A stretch of DNA of 17,391 nt from CBCPNA01 sp965120415 (GCA_965120415.1 CBCPNA010000067.1:1-17391), one strand, 5' to 3'. Counted from the stretch's first letter, positions 1-8,029 are shown. Notes: a model not told the origin generated them from the letters alone. Program-made: numbers and translations.

Positions 1-47
1 TAACACATTAAAAAAATATTTTAAATCTATTTAATAAAAATTTATAA

Positions 48-78
48 TTATTTGTAAATAAAAATTATTTACAAATAA
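48..78. promoter_or_regulatory. Perfect palindrome, probable operator over the promoter
   Basis: TTATTTGTAAATAA (48-61) and its exact reverse complement TTATTTACAAATAA (65-78) are separated by three A's. Each 14-bp arm is itself nearly palindromic (TTATTT-NN-AAATAA), so the site can also be read as two tandem dyads with centres 17 bp apart. The right arm covers the -35 box at 68-73. That position suggests a repressor operator, possibly for autoregulation of the gene at 136; this is inference. A hairpin role is less likely because the site lies upstream of the predicted transcription start. Confidence 0.6.
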
Positions 79-96
79 AGTAAGTAATGCTATAAT
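68..96 (+). promoter_or_regulatory. Sigma-A-type promoter of the orphan gene
   Basis: A -35 box TTTACA (68-73) and a -10 box TATAAT (91-96) are separated by 17 bp, close to the vegetative consensus. Transcription should start near 103, ahead of the GGAGG ribosome binding site at 122-126 and the ATG at 136. Confidence 0.65.
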
Positions 97-135
97 TTAG
101 AATATAATTATTTATATTATTTGGAGGTTTTATAA

Positions 136-1163
136 ATGGATAAAATAACTATAAATATACCCGCAAGAGAAGCAAATCAAAGCAAAGATGATTATGCTAA
201 AAAAATATTAAAAATAATAGATAGCATTGATAACCCCAACCCTGAAAATTGCAACATAAATGTTTATAATAGCAAAAATATATTAAAAGTATTAGAAGCT
301 AAAAAAGTATATAAAAATCAATGGCTTGATAACTATTGTAATATAAAATTAAATATGGCTCTTAATGAAACAGAAAAACAAAAACAAAAAGAAATGGCTA
401 TAAAAAGAATAAATATATTAAAATAACAAACGGTAAATATCCAGGGTTTAAATATATAAACTCTAATGATAAATATAATTCACTCAACCTTTCAAAAGAA
501 ATTACAAGTGCTGTATCCAAAACTATAAATGAAGACATAGTTAAAAAAGTGGATGAAGTTATTCAAAAATATTTTGAAAATGAAAATAATTTTGATAAAG
601 TTAATGATAGATGTATTTGTGTACATCACTATGGTATTAATAAAATTTATAGAATTGAAGTTATTGAAGATAAAGAAAATAGTAATATAATTGAAGTAAA
701 AAATAAAGATGAGCTAGATAGTCTATTATATAACGCTAAATGTAACGCTAAATGTAACGCTAACTATGCTGCAGAAAGTTTTATAAATAATATAGATTTT
801 GTAGGGCAAAAATATTTTATATCTTTTAAACCTGCTATGAGTTTTACTTGAAAGAAACTTAGCTTATATGAAAATGCAGATACAGATATAGCGGAAACAC
901 CTCTTTTAAATATAGAAGGACCAAATATTAAAGATGGTGCTATTTTAAGAAAACTTATTGACGATGAAATGCTTAATGTTTTAAGTAAAAAATTTGAGTA
1001 TTTTAATTTAATTTATTGTAAAGAAACTATTAATAAAAATAAAGAAGATATTAATATAAATGAATCAACTAGAGCAAAATTCGAATTTTATAAAAATGAA
1101 TCAAATGAAAGAGAAGCAGTAAACACTACAGAAAGCATTATTAAAAATGAGCTAGATAGGTAA
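136..1163 (+). pseudogene. Disrupted orphan gene (frameshift plus in-frame UGA)
   Basis: The ATG at 136 has a GGAGG site nine bases upstream. The first frame runs 96 codons and stops at 424-426. From about 420 another frame is open (…ITNGKYPGFKYINSN…) to a TGA at 849-851, and the same frame then continues without a stop to TAA at 1161-1163. Restoring one A in the short A run around 421-424 and reading 849-851 as TGG (Trp) would give one protein of about 342 residues. The protein is hydrophilic and rich in Lys, Asn, Ile and Glu, with no signal peptide or membrane segment, and carries a small repeat (NAKC-NAKC-NAN). I do not recognise the family or any catalytic motif. The strong promoter and ribosome binding site suggest it was recently functional; alternatively the two lesions are sequencing errors. 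The three separate open pieces should not be annotated as independent genes. Confidence 0.65.
731..763 (+). repeat. Short tandem repeat, 12-nt unit, 2.75 copies
   Basis: The unit TAACGCTAAATG is repeated at 731-742 and 743-754, with a partial third copy from 755. It lies inside the orphan reading frame and encodes NAKC-NAKC-NAN. Because the unit is a multiple of three, copy-number change would keep the frame. Confidence 0.8.
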
Positions 1164-1622
1164 TATGTAAATATTATCAAATATTACTATCAAATAAAAA
1201 ATAAGTTTCTATTTTATTATATTGTATATTAAGCCTGTTTATAAATTTTTATAAATAAAACTATTAATATAATTTAACAATTTTAAAAATAAAACAAAAT
1301 TTTTGAAATAGTATTAAATAATTTATAGACACAGTTTTATGTCAAATTTATTTTATGTATAATAACCCCTAAAATATAATAAAACAAGATATACATTTTT
1401 CAAGAAAAATTAAAGAAATATTAATATGTCGATATAATTATAATTATTTCAAGATGAAACGCTATAATAAATTTGTCTAAATACAATTATACAAAAGCAC
1501 AAAAGTCCACCTTTAAGTGGGCTTTTTTATATTAAATTATGCTTAATTATATATCATTATATATCAAAATAAAGTTTTAGTATCTTTTATATAGTCTTTA
1601 GCTAATTTTGGCAATATAAGCT
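1164..1622. other. Intergenic region, no gene seen
   Basis: These 459 bases between the orphan gene and the end of thiN hold no reading frame with a plausible ribosome binding site. The DNA is extremely AT-rich. Isolated TATAAT-like strings occur at 1433 and 1463, but neither has a matching -35 box at the right distance. The only clear element is the terminator hairpin at 1501-1528. I see no tRNA-like or riboswitch-like fold. Confidence 0.6.
1501..1528. terminator. Bidirectional rho-independent terminator
   Basis: The arm AAAAGTCCAC (1501-1510) pairs with GTGGGCTTTT (1517-1526), with one G-U wobble and a six-base loop, and is followed by more T's on the plus strand. On the minus strand the hairpin is followed by ACTTTTG, a weaker U tract. 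It lies between convergent genes, so it can end both the orphan transcript and the rsgA-rpe-thiN message. Confidence 0.8.
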
Positions 1623-2261
1623 TTAATCTTTAGATTTTATAATTAATAAATAACCTTCTTTTAAAAATACTTTAGCGCTATCATTTAGCATAACATTACT
1701 AATACCTAAAGAATATCCTATTTGCATATTATAATCTTTTAAAGGATACAAAAGATTTTCTGTCGTAACAGAAAAAACATTTGTCGATAAAGGTATTAAA
1801 GAAACGGTATCGCCCTTTTTACCAAAAATTTTGGCTTCTGAATTTATCAGCTGTATTTCATTGTTTTCATCAATAATTGTAGCTTTTATATTATTATCTA
1901 GAGCCTTTTTCAAAAGGTTAACATTTGCTAAAGTATGGTCAAATCTATCGCCTATCGCCCCTAATATTAATATTTCTAAAGCTTTTAAAGATATAGCAAA
2001 ATCTATACAAACTTCTAAATCGCTCTCATCTTTTTCTTTATCAAGTTTTTTTAATATTACCCCTTTTGTTGTTTTGTAAAAATCTATTATCTGCTCGCTA
2101 GAAGAATCTAAATCGCCTATTATGTATTTAGGCAATATGCCCTCGGCAAAAGCATATTTGCACCCTCCATCGCAACATATAATAATATCTTCCTTTTTTA
2201 TGTATTTATTTAAAATATCCGTATTTGATATTTGGCCATTAGCAATAATTATCGCTCTCAT
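1623..2261 (-). CDS. thiN: Thiamine pyrophosphokinase
   Basis: This 212-residue protein matches the ThiN family in length and motifs. It transfers pyrophosphate from ATP to thiamine to make thiamine diphosphate, the cofactor of transketolase and pyruvate-processing enzymes. Visible family signatures are CDGG near residue 30, IIGDLDSSS at 47-55 (acidic Mg/ATP site), KDESDLE around 77-83, and GDRFDH at 104-109, the thiamine-site region. It is the last gene of the rsgA-rpe-thiN operon: its ATG overlaps the TGA of rpe as ATGA, and its GGAGGTGA ribosome binding site is embedded in the last codons of rpe, so the two are probably translationally coupled. The gene ends about 95 bases before the shared terminator. 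No THI-box riboswitch is seen, in keeping with a salvage enzyme expressed from the operon promoter. Confidence 0.93.
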   Translation of the reverse strand: MRAIIIANGQISNTDILNKYIKKEDIIICCDGGCKYAFAEGILPKYIIGDLDSSSEQIIDFYKTTKGVILKKLDKEKDESDLEVCIDFAISLKALEILILGAIGDRFDHTLANVNLLKKALDNNIKATIIDENNEIQLINSEAKIFGKKGDTVSLIPLSTNVFSVTTENLLYPLKDYNMQIGYSLGISNVMLNDSAKVFLKEGYLLIIKSKD

Positions 2262-2926
2262 AAATCACCTCCATATTTATCAAAAATGGTATAATATTTT
2301 TTTATAACACTTTCTTTATCTTTATTTGCAAAAATGTCTGAACCAACAACAATAACATCTGCCCCTGCTTTTATACTATCCAAAACATTATCAAGCTTAA
2401 TACCACCGTCTATTTGTATTTCCGTATTAAAATTATTTTGAATAGCATATTTTTTTATTTCTTTTACTTTTATAAAGCTATCTGGCAAAAACTTTTGCCC
2501 CCCAAAGCCTGGCTCCACGCTCATAATTAAGGCTAAATCTAAATCTTTTATGTAAGGTAATATTTTTTTATAATCTGTTTTTGGCTTAATTGTCATACCG
2601 ACTTTTTTATTAGCTGTTTTTATAGTACTTATTATTTCTTTATGCTTTTGTGTTGCCTCAAGGTGAAAGTTTATTATATCGCATCCAGCGTTTATAAATT
2701 TGTCTATATATCTTTCTGGCTCATTTATCATAAGATGGGTATCTAAAGGTAGAGCTGTTATTTCTCTAATACTTTTTATAATAGAAAAGCCAAAAGATAT
2801 ATTAGGCACAAACATTCCATCCATAATATCTAAATGTATATAATCTACATTTTGGCTTTCCAAAAACTTTATTTCTTTTTTTAAATCTAAAAAATTTGCA
2901 GACAAGATAGATGGTGATAATTTCAT
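2258..2926 (-). CDS. rpe: Ribulose-phosphate 3-epimerase
   Basis: This 222-residue TIM-barrel enzyme interconverts ribulose 5-phosphate and xylulose 5-phosphate in the pentose phosphate pathway. All hallmark segments are present: SPSILSAN at 4-11, HLDIMDG at 31-37 (His31 and Asp33), DTHLMI at 62-67 (His64), VEPGFGGQ at 137-144, IDGGI at 172-176 (Asp173), and the phosphate-binding VVGSDIF near 193-199. The four metal or acid-base residues His31, Asp33, His64 and Asp173 are intact. The start is the ATG at 2926, with AAAGGA upstream inside the end of rsgA, from whose stop it is separated by two bases. The stop is TGA, which shows that UGA is read as termination in this organism. Confidence 0.96.
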   Translation of the reverse strand: MKLSPSILSANFLDLKKEIKFLESQNVDYIHLDIMDGMFVPNISFGFSIIKSIREITALPLDTHLMINEPERYIDKFINAGCDIINFHLEATQKHKEIISTIKTANKKVGMTIKPKTDYKKILPYIKDLDLALIMSVEPGFGGQKFLPDSFIKVKEIKKYAIQNNFNTEIQIDGGIKLDNVLDSIKAGADVIVVGSDIFANKDKESVIKKYYTIFDKYGGDL

Positions 2927-2928
2927 AT

Positions 2929-3804
2929 TTATTTCCTTTCTAAAATTTCATTTAATATTTTTACATATCTTTTGTATCTTTCATTTGATATTGTGCCTTC
3001 TTTAACATTTTGCTTTATAAAGCATCCAGGCTCTTTTAAATGTTTACAATCAATAAATTTGCATTTGTTTAAATACTTTCTAAAATCTTTAAAATAATAA
3101 GCTAAATCATTAGCATTTATAGATAAATCTAAAGATGTAAACCCTGGGGTATCTACTATATAAGTATTATCATAAGAATTATCTTCTGCTTTTAAAAGGG
3201 TTACTTCTCTTGTTGTATGCTTGCCCCTTTTTATTTTTTGGCTTATTTCTCCAACCTCTAGCATATTTTTATTTAAAAGCTTATTTATAATGCTAGATTT
3301 ACCAACGCCAGAAGAACCAGCAAAAACAGATACCTTATTTTGTAAAGCCTTTTTAAGGCTATCTATACCTTTATTTGTAACAGTGCTTGTAAAGATGATA
3401 TTATAAATATCTTGGTATATATTTAAAAAATCTACAATTTCGTCTTCGGCTAATAAATCACATTTGTTAATACATATAATAATATCTTTTATATTTTGCA
3501 TTTCAGTAGAAATCAAAAATTTATCAAGCAAATCAAAATTAATATCGGGGCTTTTTATAGCAAATGTAATAATAGCGCAATCTATATTAGCAACTCTAGG
3601 TCTTGTTAAAACATTTTTTCTTTCTAAAATCTGTTCGATAACGCCGTTATTTTTATCTATAATAGATATTTTAACAAAATCTCCAATTAAAGGGGTTATC
3701 TTTTGCTTTCTAAAAATACCTCTTATATTACAGCAAAAGCTCCCCTCTTCTGTACAAACTGTATATAAACCAGCAACCCCTTTTATAATTTTCCCATCTA
3801 TCAT
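2929..3804 (-). CDS. rsgA: Ribosome small-subunit biogenesis GTPase RsgA
   Basis: This 291-residue circularly permuted GTPase acts in late 30S subunit maturation. The G motifs appear in the permuted order typical of the family: NKCD (G4) at 113-116, the P-loop GSSGVGKSS (G1) at 163-171, HTTR (G2) at 196-199 and DTPG (G3) at 218-221. An N-terminal OB-fold-like region precedes them. The C-terminal zinc site is complete as C248-x4-C253-x-H255-x5-C261. The start is the ATG at 3804, with GAGG at 3810-3813. It is the first gene of a minus-strand operon with rpe and thiN. In Bacillus-like genomes the same trio often follows the PrpC phosphatase/PrkC kinase pair; here rsgA is instead first and has its own promoter. 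Confidence 0.95.
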   Translation of the reverse strand: MIDGKIIKGVAGLYTVCTEEGSFCCNIRGIFRKQKITPLIGDFVKISIIDKNNGVIEQILERKNVLTRPRVANIDCAIITFAIKSPDINFDLLDKFLISTEMQNIKDIIICINKCDLLAEDEIVDFLNIYQDIYNIIFTSTVTNKGIDSLKKALQNKVSVFAGSSGVGKSSIINKLLNKNMLEVGEISQKIKRGKHTTREVTLLKAEDNSYDNTYIVDTPGFTSLDLSINANDLAYYFKDFRKYLNKCKFIDCKHLKEPGCFIKQNVKEGTISNERYKRYVKILNEILERK

Positions 3805-3837
3805 AAAAACCTCATTTTAAAAATTTCTTCTTATTTA

Positions 3838-3866
3838 ATTATATATAAATCATATTATAAATACAA
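3838..3866 (-). promoter_or_regulatory. Promoter of rsgA-rpe-thiN
   Basis: Read on the minus strand, TTGTAT (3861-3866) and TATAAT (3838-3843) are separated by 17 bp. Transcription would start near 3831, about 18 bases before the ribosome binding site of rsgA. It diverges from the promoter of the SpoIID-like gene. Confidence 0.5.
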
Positions 3867-3925
3867 GCATTTTTTATATTTTTAAAGCTGTAAAAAATTA
3901 CATATTTAAATATTGAAAAATTTGT

Positions 3926-3953
3926 TTGTATAATTTAAAAAATATGTTATAAT
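3926..3953 (+). promoter_or_regulatory. Extended -10 promoter of the spoIID-like operon
   Basis: TGTTATAAT (3945-3953) is a full extended -10 element. A TTGTAT match (3926-3931) sits 16 bp upstream of the TATAAT. This reads as a vegetative promoter. I see no clear sigma-E-like element, which would be expected if the gene were used only in sporulation. Confidence 0.5.
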
Positions 3954-4033
3954 GTTTATAAAAAATATTATTTTATATACTATTTTGTCAATTTTAGTAA
4001 ATAATAATTATAAATAAAAATGGGGTGACTTTT

Positions 4034-5662
4034 TTGAAAAGTTTAAAAATATTTGTTTCGGTTTTGTTCTTATTAGCTATTTTTTGTTTTAATGTATTTG
4101 CAAGTGATACAACATATATCAGAGTTGGGCTTACTAGCTATAAAAATCAATCTTCTATATACATATCTGATGATAGCATAAATATAGGCTATAGCACAAA
4201 TTATGTTTTTAATGAAAAGGCTAGCCTATCTTCTGATAGTGGCTTTTATATTAAGCCTTTAAGCGGATATTTTGTAAAGCTTACTAACACTTTTACATCA
4301 TATGAAGATGCTAAAGATTTTGCTGATAACCTTGATGACGCACTTCCTATTTTTGGTAACAATTTATGGAATATTTATATAGGACCTTTTGAAACATCTA
4401 AAGATGCTAATCAATACGTTTTAAACAATAGTTCCACAAGTACTATTATGAATTTAAGCAATGTAATAGGTGTTTATTCACAAAGTACCCTTTTGATTGG
4501 ATATGAAGATTATAACACTTTTGAAATTACTACAGATAATCAAATCGTAAATGTTAATAATAATCCTTACAGAAATATTATAGAAATAGATATAAACGGC
4601 AGTTTATTAACTGCTATTAACATAATCGATTTAGAACAATATTTATACGGCGTTGTACCTAATGAAATGTCTTATTCTTGGCCTAAAGAAGCTTTAAAGG
4701 CGCAAGCAGTCGCCGCAAGAAATTTTGCATTTAGAAACATAAATCTTCATGCTAGTGAAAATTTTGATGTTTGTGATATAAATCATTGCCAAATATATAC
4801 AGGTGCATCTAATGAAAATGAAAATATAAATGAAGCAGTAGATGAAACAAAAGGTGTTTTTGCATATTATGATGGAGAAGTTATAAATGCCTTTTACCAC
4901 TCTTCAAGTGGTGGATATACAGATAGCTCTGAAAATGTATGGACAGAAGCGCTCCCCTATTTAAGAGCAATTAAAGATGAATATGAAACAAACGCTAAAA
5001 CATGGGAAAGGACATTTACCTTTAGCGAGCTTTCTTCTTTAGCGTCAGATTTAGGCACTGTTACAGAAGTTATTTTAGAATCTTCTCCTACAACTGGTCG
5101 TGCTATTTCTTTAACATTAGTTGGTACAGATGGCCAAAAAACATTACAAAAAGAAGAAATAAGAACATTTTTTAAAAATTCCTCTGGAGGTACGCTAGAA
5201 AGCCGTAATTTTAAAATGACTGATGGGGTAACTACATCGTCTTCCTCTTCTTCATCATCGTCATCATCTTCTTCGTCTTCTTCCTCTTCATCTTCTGTTT
5301 ATGCTTTAAGTAATGAAAGCACCTCAGAAATAGATTTAGATAATATATATGCTATATCTTCCAGCTTGGAGATAAGCAAAGCTACTCAAAAAATGGTAAT
5401 GGATAAAACTCAAACTGTATCTTCTTTAGAAACAAGCGACAAAACAGTAACTACAGAGCTTTCAACAGAAACAACTACAGAAACATCTTATACCTATAAA
5501 ACTTCTTTAAAAAGTAGCGATTCTTCATCTGTAACATTTGTTGGTTCAGGGCTTGGGCATGGAGTTGGTATGAGCCAATATGGCGCTAAAAGTATGGCAG
5601 AAGCCGGTTATACTTTTGATGAAATTTTGGAATATTATTATACAGGAGTTATTGTAGAATAA
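4034..5662 (+). CDS. Secreted SpoIID/LytB-domain protein with SPOR-like region and serine-run insertion
   Basis: I place the start at TTG 4034. GGGGTGA (4022-4028) is a good ribosome binding site for it, and the product then opens with a standard signal peptide (MKSLKIFVSV… ending VFA-S at residue 23); a GTG at 4025 would fall inside that site. Residues about 76-135 look like a SPOR peptidoglycan-binding repeat (YFVKLTNTFTSYEDAKDF … WNIYIGPF). The SpoIID/LytB domain follows, with YGVVPNEMSY around Glu211, the position of the catalytic acid in SpoIID lytic transglycosylases, SSSGGYT, and GHGVGMSQYGA at 508-518. SpoIID-type enzymes cleave denuded glycan strands during engulfment or growth. Unusually, roughly 105 Ser/Thr-rich residues, including 20 consecutive serines at 402-421, split the domain before the GHGVGMSQ motif. 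It is the first gene of a four-gene operon. It may be a vegetative paralogue rather than SpoIID itself, so I give no symbol. Confidence 0.85.
   Translation: MKSLKIFVSVLFLLAIFCFNVFASDTTYIRVGLTSYKNQSSIYISDDSINIGYSTNYVFNEKASLSSDSGFYIKPLSGYFVKLTNTFTSYEDAKDFADNLDDALPIFGNNLWNIYIGPFETSKDANQYVLNNSSTSTIMNLSNVIGVYSQSTLLIGYEDYNTFEITTDNQIVNVNNNPYRNIIEIDINGSLLTAINIIDLEQYLYGVVPNEMSYSWPKEALKAQAVAARNFAFRNINLHASENFDVCDINHCQIYTGASNENENINEAVDETKGVFAYYDGEVINAFYHSSSGGYTDSSENVWTEALPYLRAIKDEYETNAKTWERTFTFSELSSLASDLGTVTEVILESSPTTGRAISLTLVGTDGQKTLQKEEIRTFFKNSSGGTLESRNFKMTDGVTTSSSSSSSSSSSSSSSSSSSSVYALSNESTSEIDLDNIYAISSSLEISKATQKMVMDKTQTVSSLETSDKTVTTELSTETTTETSYTYKTSLKSSDSSSVTFVGSGLGHGVGMSQYGAKSMAEAGYTFDEILEYYYTGVIVE
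5237..5296 (+). repeat. Run of 20 serine codons (TCN)
   Basis: Twenty consecutive TCN codons (TCT, TCA, TCG and TCC mixed) encode polyserine within the SpoIID-like gene. Mixed third positions argue against recent simple triplet expansion and suggest the serine run is kept at protein level, probably as a flexible extracellular linker. Confidence 0.9.
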
Positions 5663-5687
5663 TTTAAAATAATTATAGGAGAAAAAT

Positions 5688-6722
5688 ATGGATTTAAAAG
5701 ACTTTTATTTTGATTTGCCAAAAGATTTGATAGCCCAAACTCCACTTGAAGAAAGGGCAAATTCTCGCCTTATGCTCCTTAATAAAAATAATGGTAATAT
5801 AAAGCATGAGCCTTTTTTTAAAAATATTATACAATATTTAAACCCTAATGATTGCCTTATATTAAATGAAACAAAGGTACTACCGGCAAGGCTTTTTGGC
5901 AAAAAAAACTCTACAGATACTTTTATAGAATTACTTCTTTTAAAAAAGCTTACAAATACAAAATGGGAGGCTCTTATAAAGCCTGCCAAAAAGGTAAAAA
6001 TAGGAGAAGAAATATTATTTAAAGAAAATTTAAAAGCTGTTGTAGAAGATATTATAGAAGATGGCATAAGGGTTATAAGCTTTAGCTTTAGTGGTATTTT
6101 TGAAGAAATTTTAGATAGCATAGGGCAAATGCCATTGCCCCCTTATATTAAGCAAAAGCTAGAAAATAAAAACAGATATCAAACTGTTTATGCAAAAAAT
6201 GATGGTGCTGCTGCTGCCCCAACAGCAGGACTTCATTTTACAGATTCTCTTTTAAACAAAATACAAGAAAAAAGTGTTAAAATAGCAAAACTAACTTTAC
6301 ATGTTGGACTTGCAACTTTCAGACCTATTAAATGTACAAATATTTTGGAGCATAAGATGCACTCAGAATATTTTTATATAGATGATAAAAACGCAAAAAT
6401 AATAAACGATACAAAAAAAGCTGGTGGCAAAATAATAGCTGTTGGTACAACATCTTGCCGTGCATTAGAATCTATAGCAAATGAAGATGGCTATGTTACA
6501 GCTAAAGAAGGCTTTACAGACATTTTTATATACCCAGGGTATAAATTTAAAATTACAGATTCTTTAATAACAAATTTTCATCTGCCAGATTCTAGCTTAA
6601 TGTTATTAGTTAGCGCTATTTGCAAAAGAGAATATATATTAAATGCTTATAAAGAGGCTATTTTAAAAAAATATCGTTTTTTTAGTTTTGGTGATGCAAT
6701 GTTTATAGATAATTGGGAGTAA
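5688..6722 (+). CDS. queA: S-adenosylmethionine:tRNA ribosyltransferase-isomerase
   Basis: This 344-residue enzyme transfers and isomerises the ribosyl group of S-adenosylmethionine onto preQ1-modified tRNA, forming epoxyqueuosine at position 34. Family landmarks are DFYFDLPKDLIAQ at 5-17, NETKVLPARL at 60-69, WEALIKPAKK at 93-102, AAAAPTAGLHFT at 164-175, and the C-terminal TNFHLPDSSLMLLVSA. The length is normal. The ATG has an AGGAG site at 5677-5681 and lies 25 bases after the SpoIID-like gene, in the same operon. The usual neighbour tgt (tRNA-guanine transglycosylase) is not next to it here; rarA occupies that place, so tgt must be elsewhere if the pathway is complete. Confidence 0.95.
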   Translation: MDLKDFYFDLPKDLIAQTPLEERANSRLMLLNKNNGNIKHEPFFKNIIQYLNPNDCLILNETKVLPARLFGKKNSTDTFIELLLLKKLTNTKWEALIKPAKKVKIGEEILFKENLKAVVEDIIEDGIRVISFSFSGIFEEILDSIGQMPLPPYIKQKLENKNRYQTVYAKNDGAAAAPTAGLHFTDSLLNKIQEKSVKIAKLTLHVGLATFRPIKCTNILEHKMHSEYFYIDDKNAKIINDTKKAGGKIIAVGTTSCRALESIANEDGYVTAKEGFTDIFIYPGYKFKITDSLITNFHLPDSSLMLLVSAICKREYILNAYKEAILKKYRFFSFGDAMFIDNWE

Positions 6723-6725
6723 TTT

Positions 6726-8018
6726 ATGGATTTATTTGAATATCAAAAAGAAACTTTTTCAAAAAAAGAAAGCCCTATTGCTAATAGGTTAAGACCAAAA
6801 ACTTTAAAAGATTTTGTAGGGCAAAAAGATATAATAGGAGAAAATACTGTTTTATACAAAGCTATAAAAGCAGATAAAATATCCTCTTTAATATTATACG
6901 GCGCATCTGGTACCGGCAAAACAACCCTTGCTAAAATCATAGCTAATGAAACAAGAAGCGCATTTTATCAAATAAACGCAACATTTGCTGGTATTAAAGA
7001 GCTAAAAGAAGTTATAGAAAAGGCTCAAAAAAATATAGCACTAAGCTTAAAAAAGACTATTTTATTTATAGATGAAATACACAGATTTAACAAAAGCCAA
7101 CAAGATATCCTTTTACCTTTTGTAGAAGATGGCACAATTGTTTTAATAGGCGCTACAACAGAAAATCCATTTTTTGAAGTTAATAAAGCTTTAATATCAA
7201 GAAGTATAGTTTTTGAGCTAACCCCTTTAGATAAAGAAGATATAAAAAAAATAATATTAAACGCTTTAAACAATAAAGAAAAAGGGCTTGCAAGCTTTAA
7301 TATTACAATCGAAGAAGATGCTCTAGATTTTATAGCCAAAAAATGTGGCGGCGATGCAAGGATAGCTTTAAACGCTATAGAGCTGCTTGTTTTTACAACA
7401 GATACAAACAAAATTTGCCTAAAAGATGCTATAAACTGTATGCAAAATAACTCTTTTTATTATGACAAAAAAGCAGACAACCATTATAACACTATATCTG
7501 CCTTTATAAAAAGCATGCGTGGGAGCGACCCTGATGCCGCTGTATATTATTTAGCAAAAATGCTTTTGGCTGGAGAAGACCCAAAATTTATAGCAAGGCG
7601 TATTATTATCCTAGCATCAGAAGATATAGGTAACGCCGACCCACATGCGCTAAAGCTCGCTGTTTCTGCCTTTGAAGCTGTTAATATAGTCGGTATGCCA
7701 GAGGCAAGGATAATCCTTTCTCATGCGGCTTGCTATATGGCGACAGCTCCAAAAAGTAATGCTTGCTATTTAGCTATAAATAACGCGATAGAAGATGTAA
7801 AAAATATACCTATAAAAGAAATACCACCCTATTTAAAAGATTCTCATGCAGTTAATAATAAATCTAACGATTATAAATATCCTCATAATTTTTATAAAAA
7901 TTATGTAAAGCAACAATATTTGCCTAAAGAAATTGATAAAAAATATTACAACCCTACAGATAATGGATATGAAAAAAATATTAAAAAATGGCTAGACTTT
8001 TTAAATAGCCTTGATTAG
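6726..8018 (+). CDS. rarA: Replication-associated recombination ATPase RarA (MgsA)
   Basis: This 430-residue clamp-loader-like AAA+ ATPase acts at stalled replication forks. The N-terminal SPIANRLRPKTLKDFVGQ segment is diagnostic. Walker A is GASGTGKTT at 59-67, Walker B is ILFIDEIHRF around 113-121, and GATTENP at 142-148 is the sensor region. The C-terminal tetramerisation and helical part is present (DPDAAVYYLAKML, EDIGNADPHAL). In Walker A the usual GPPG is GASG, a mild variant that keeps Gly-Lys-Thr-Thr. The start ATG is three bases after the queA stop, with GGGAG at 6715-6719 inside queA, so expression is coupled to queA. Homologues are also called MgsA or YcaJ. Confidence 0.94.
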   Translation: MDLFEYQKETFSKKESPIANRLRPKTLKDFVGQKDIIGENTVLYKAIKADKISSLILYGASGTGKTTLAKIIANETRSAFYQINATFAGIKELKEVIEKAQKNIALSLKKTILFIDEIHRFNKSQQDILLPFVEDGTIVLIGATTENPFFEVNKALISRSIVFELTPLDKEDIKKIILNALNNKEKGLASFNITIEEDALDFIAKKCGGDARIALNAIELLVFTTDTNKICLKDAINCMQNNSFYYDKKADNHYNTISAFIKSMRGSDPDAAVYYLAKMLLAGEDPKFIARRIIILASEDIGNADPHALKLAVSAFEAVNIVGMPEARIILSHAACYMATAPKSNACYLAINNAIEDVKNIPIKEIPPYLKDSHAVNNKSNDYKYPHNFYKNYVKQQYLPKEIDKKYYNPTDNGYEKNIKKWLDFLNSLD

Positions 8019-8029
8019 GAGGAAAATTA

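Noticed and set aside
549..851. Independent 100-residue gene starting at ATG 549
   Set aside because: The same frame is open well upstream to about 420, and there is no ribosome binding site before 549. It is better explained as the middle of the broken orphan gene.
969..1163. Independent 64-residue gene
   Set aside because: It is in the same frame as the 549-851 piece, open upstream to the TGA at 849, and has no ribosome binding site. It is the 3' part of the broken gene.
1433..1527. Small RNA ending at the 1501 terminator
   Set aside because: TATAAT strings at 1433 and 1463 lack -35 partners, and any transcript would be almost only the terminator hairpin, which is already explained by the convergent genes.
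1570..1622. Possible SpoVM-like micro-ORF on the minus strand after thiN (…LPKLAKDYIKD…)
   Set aside because: spoVM follows thiN in Bacillus and an LPK string is visible, but the frame has only a TTG start, no ribosome binding site and 16 codons. The resemblance is too weak.
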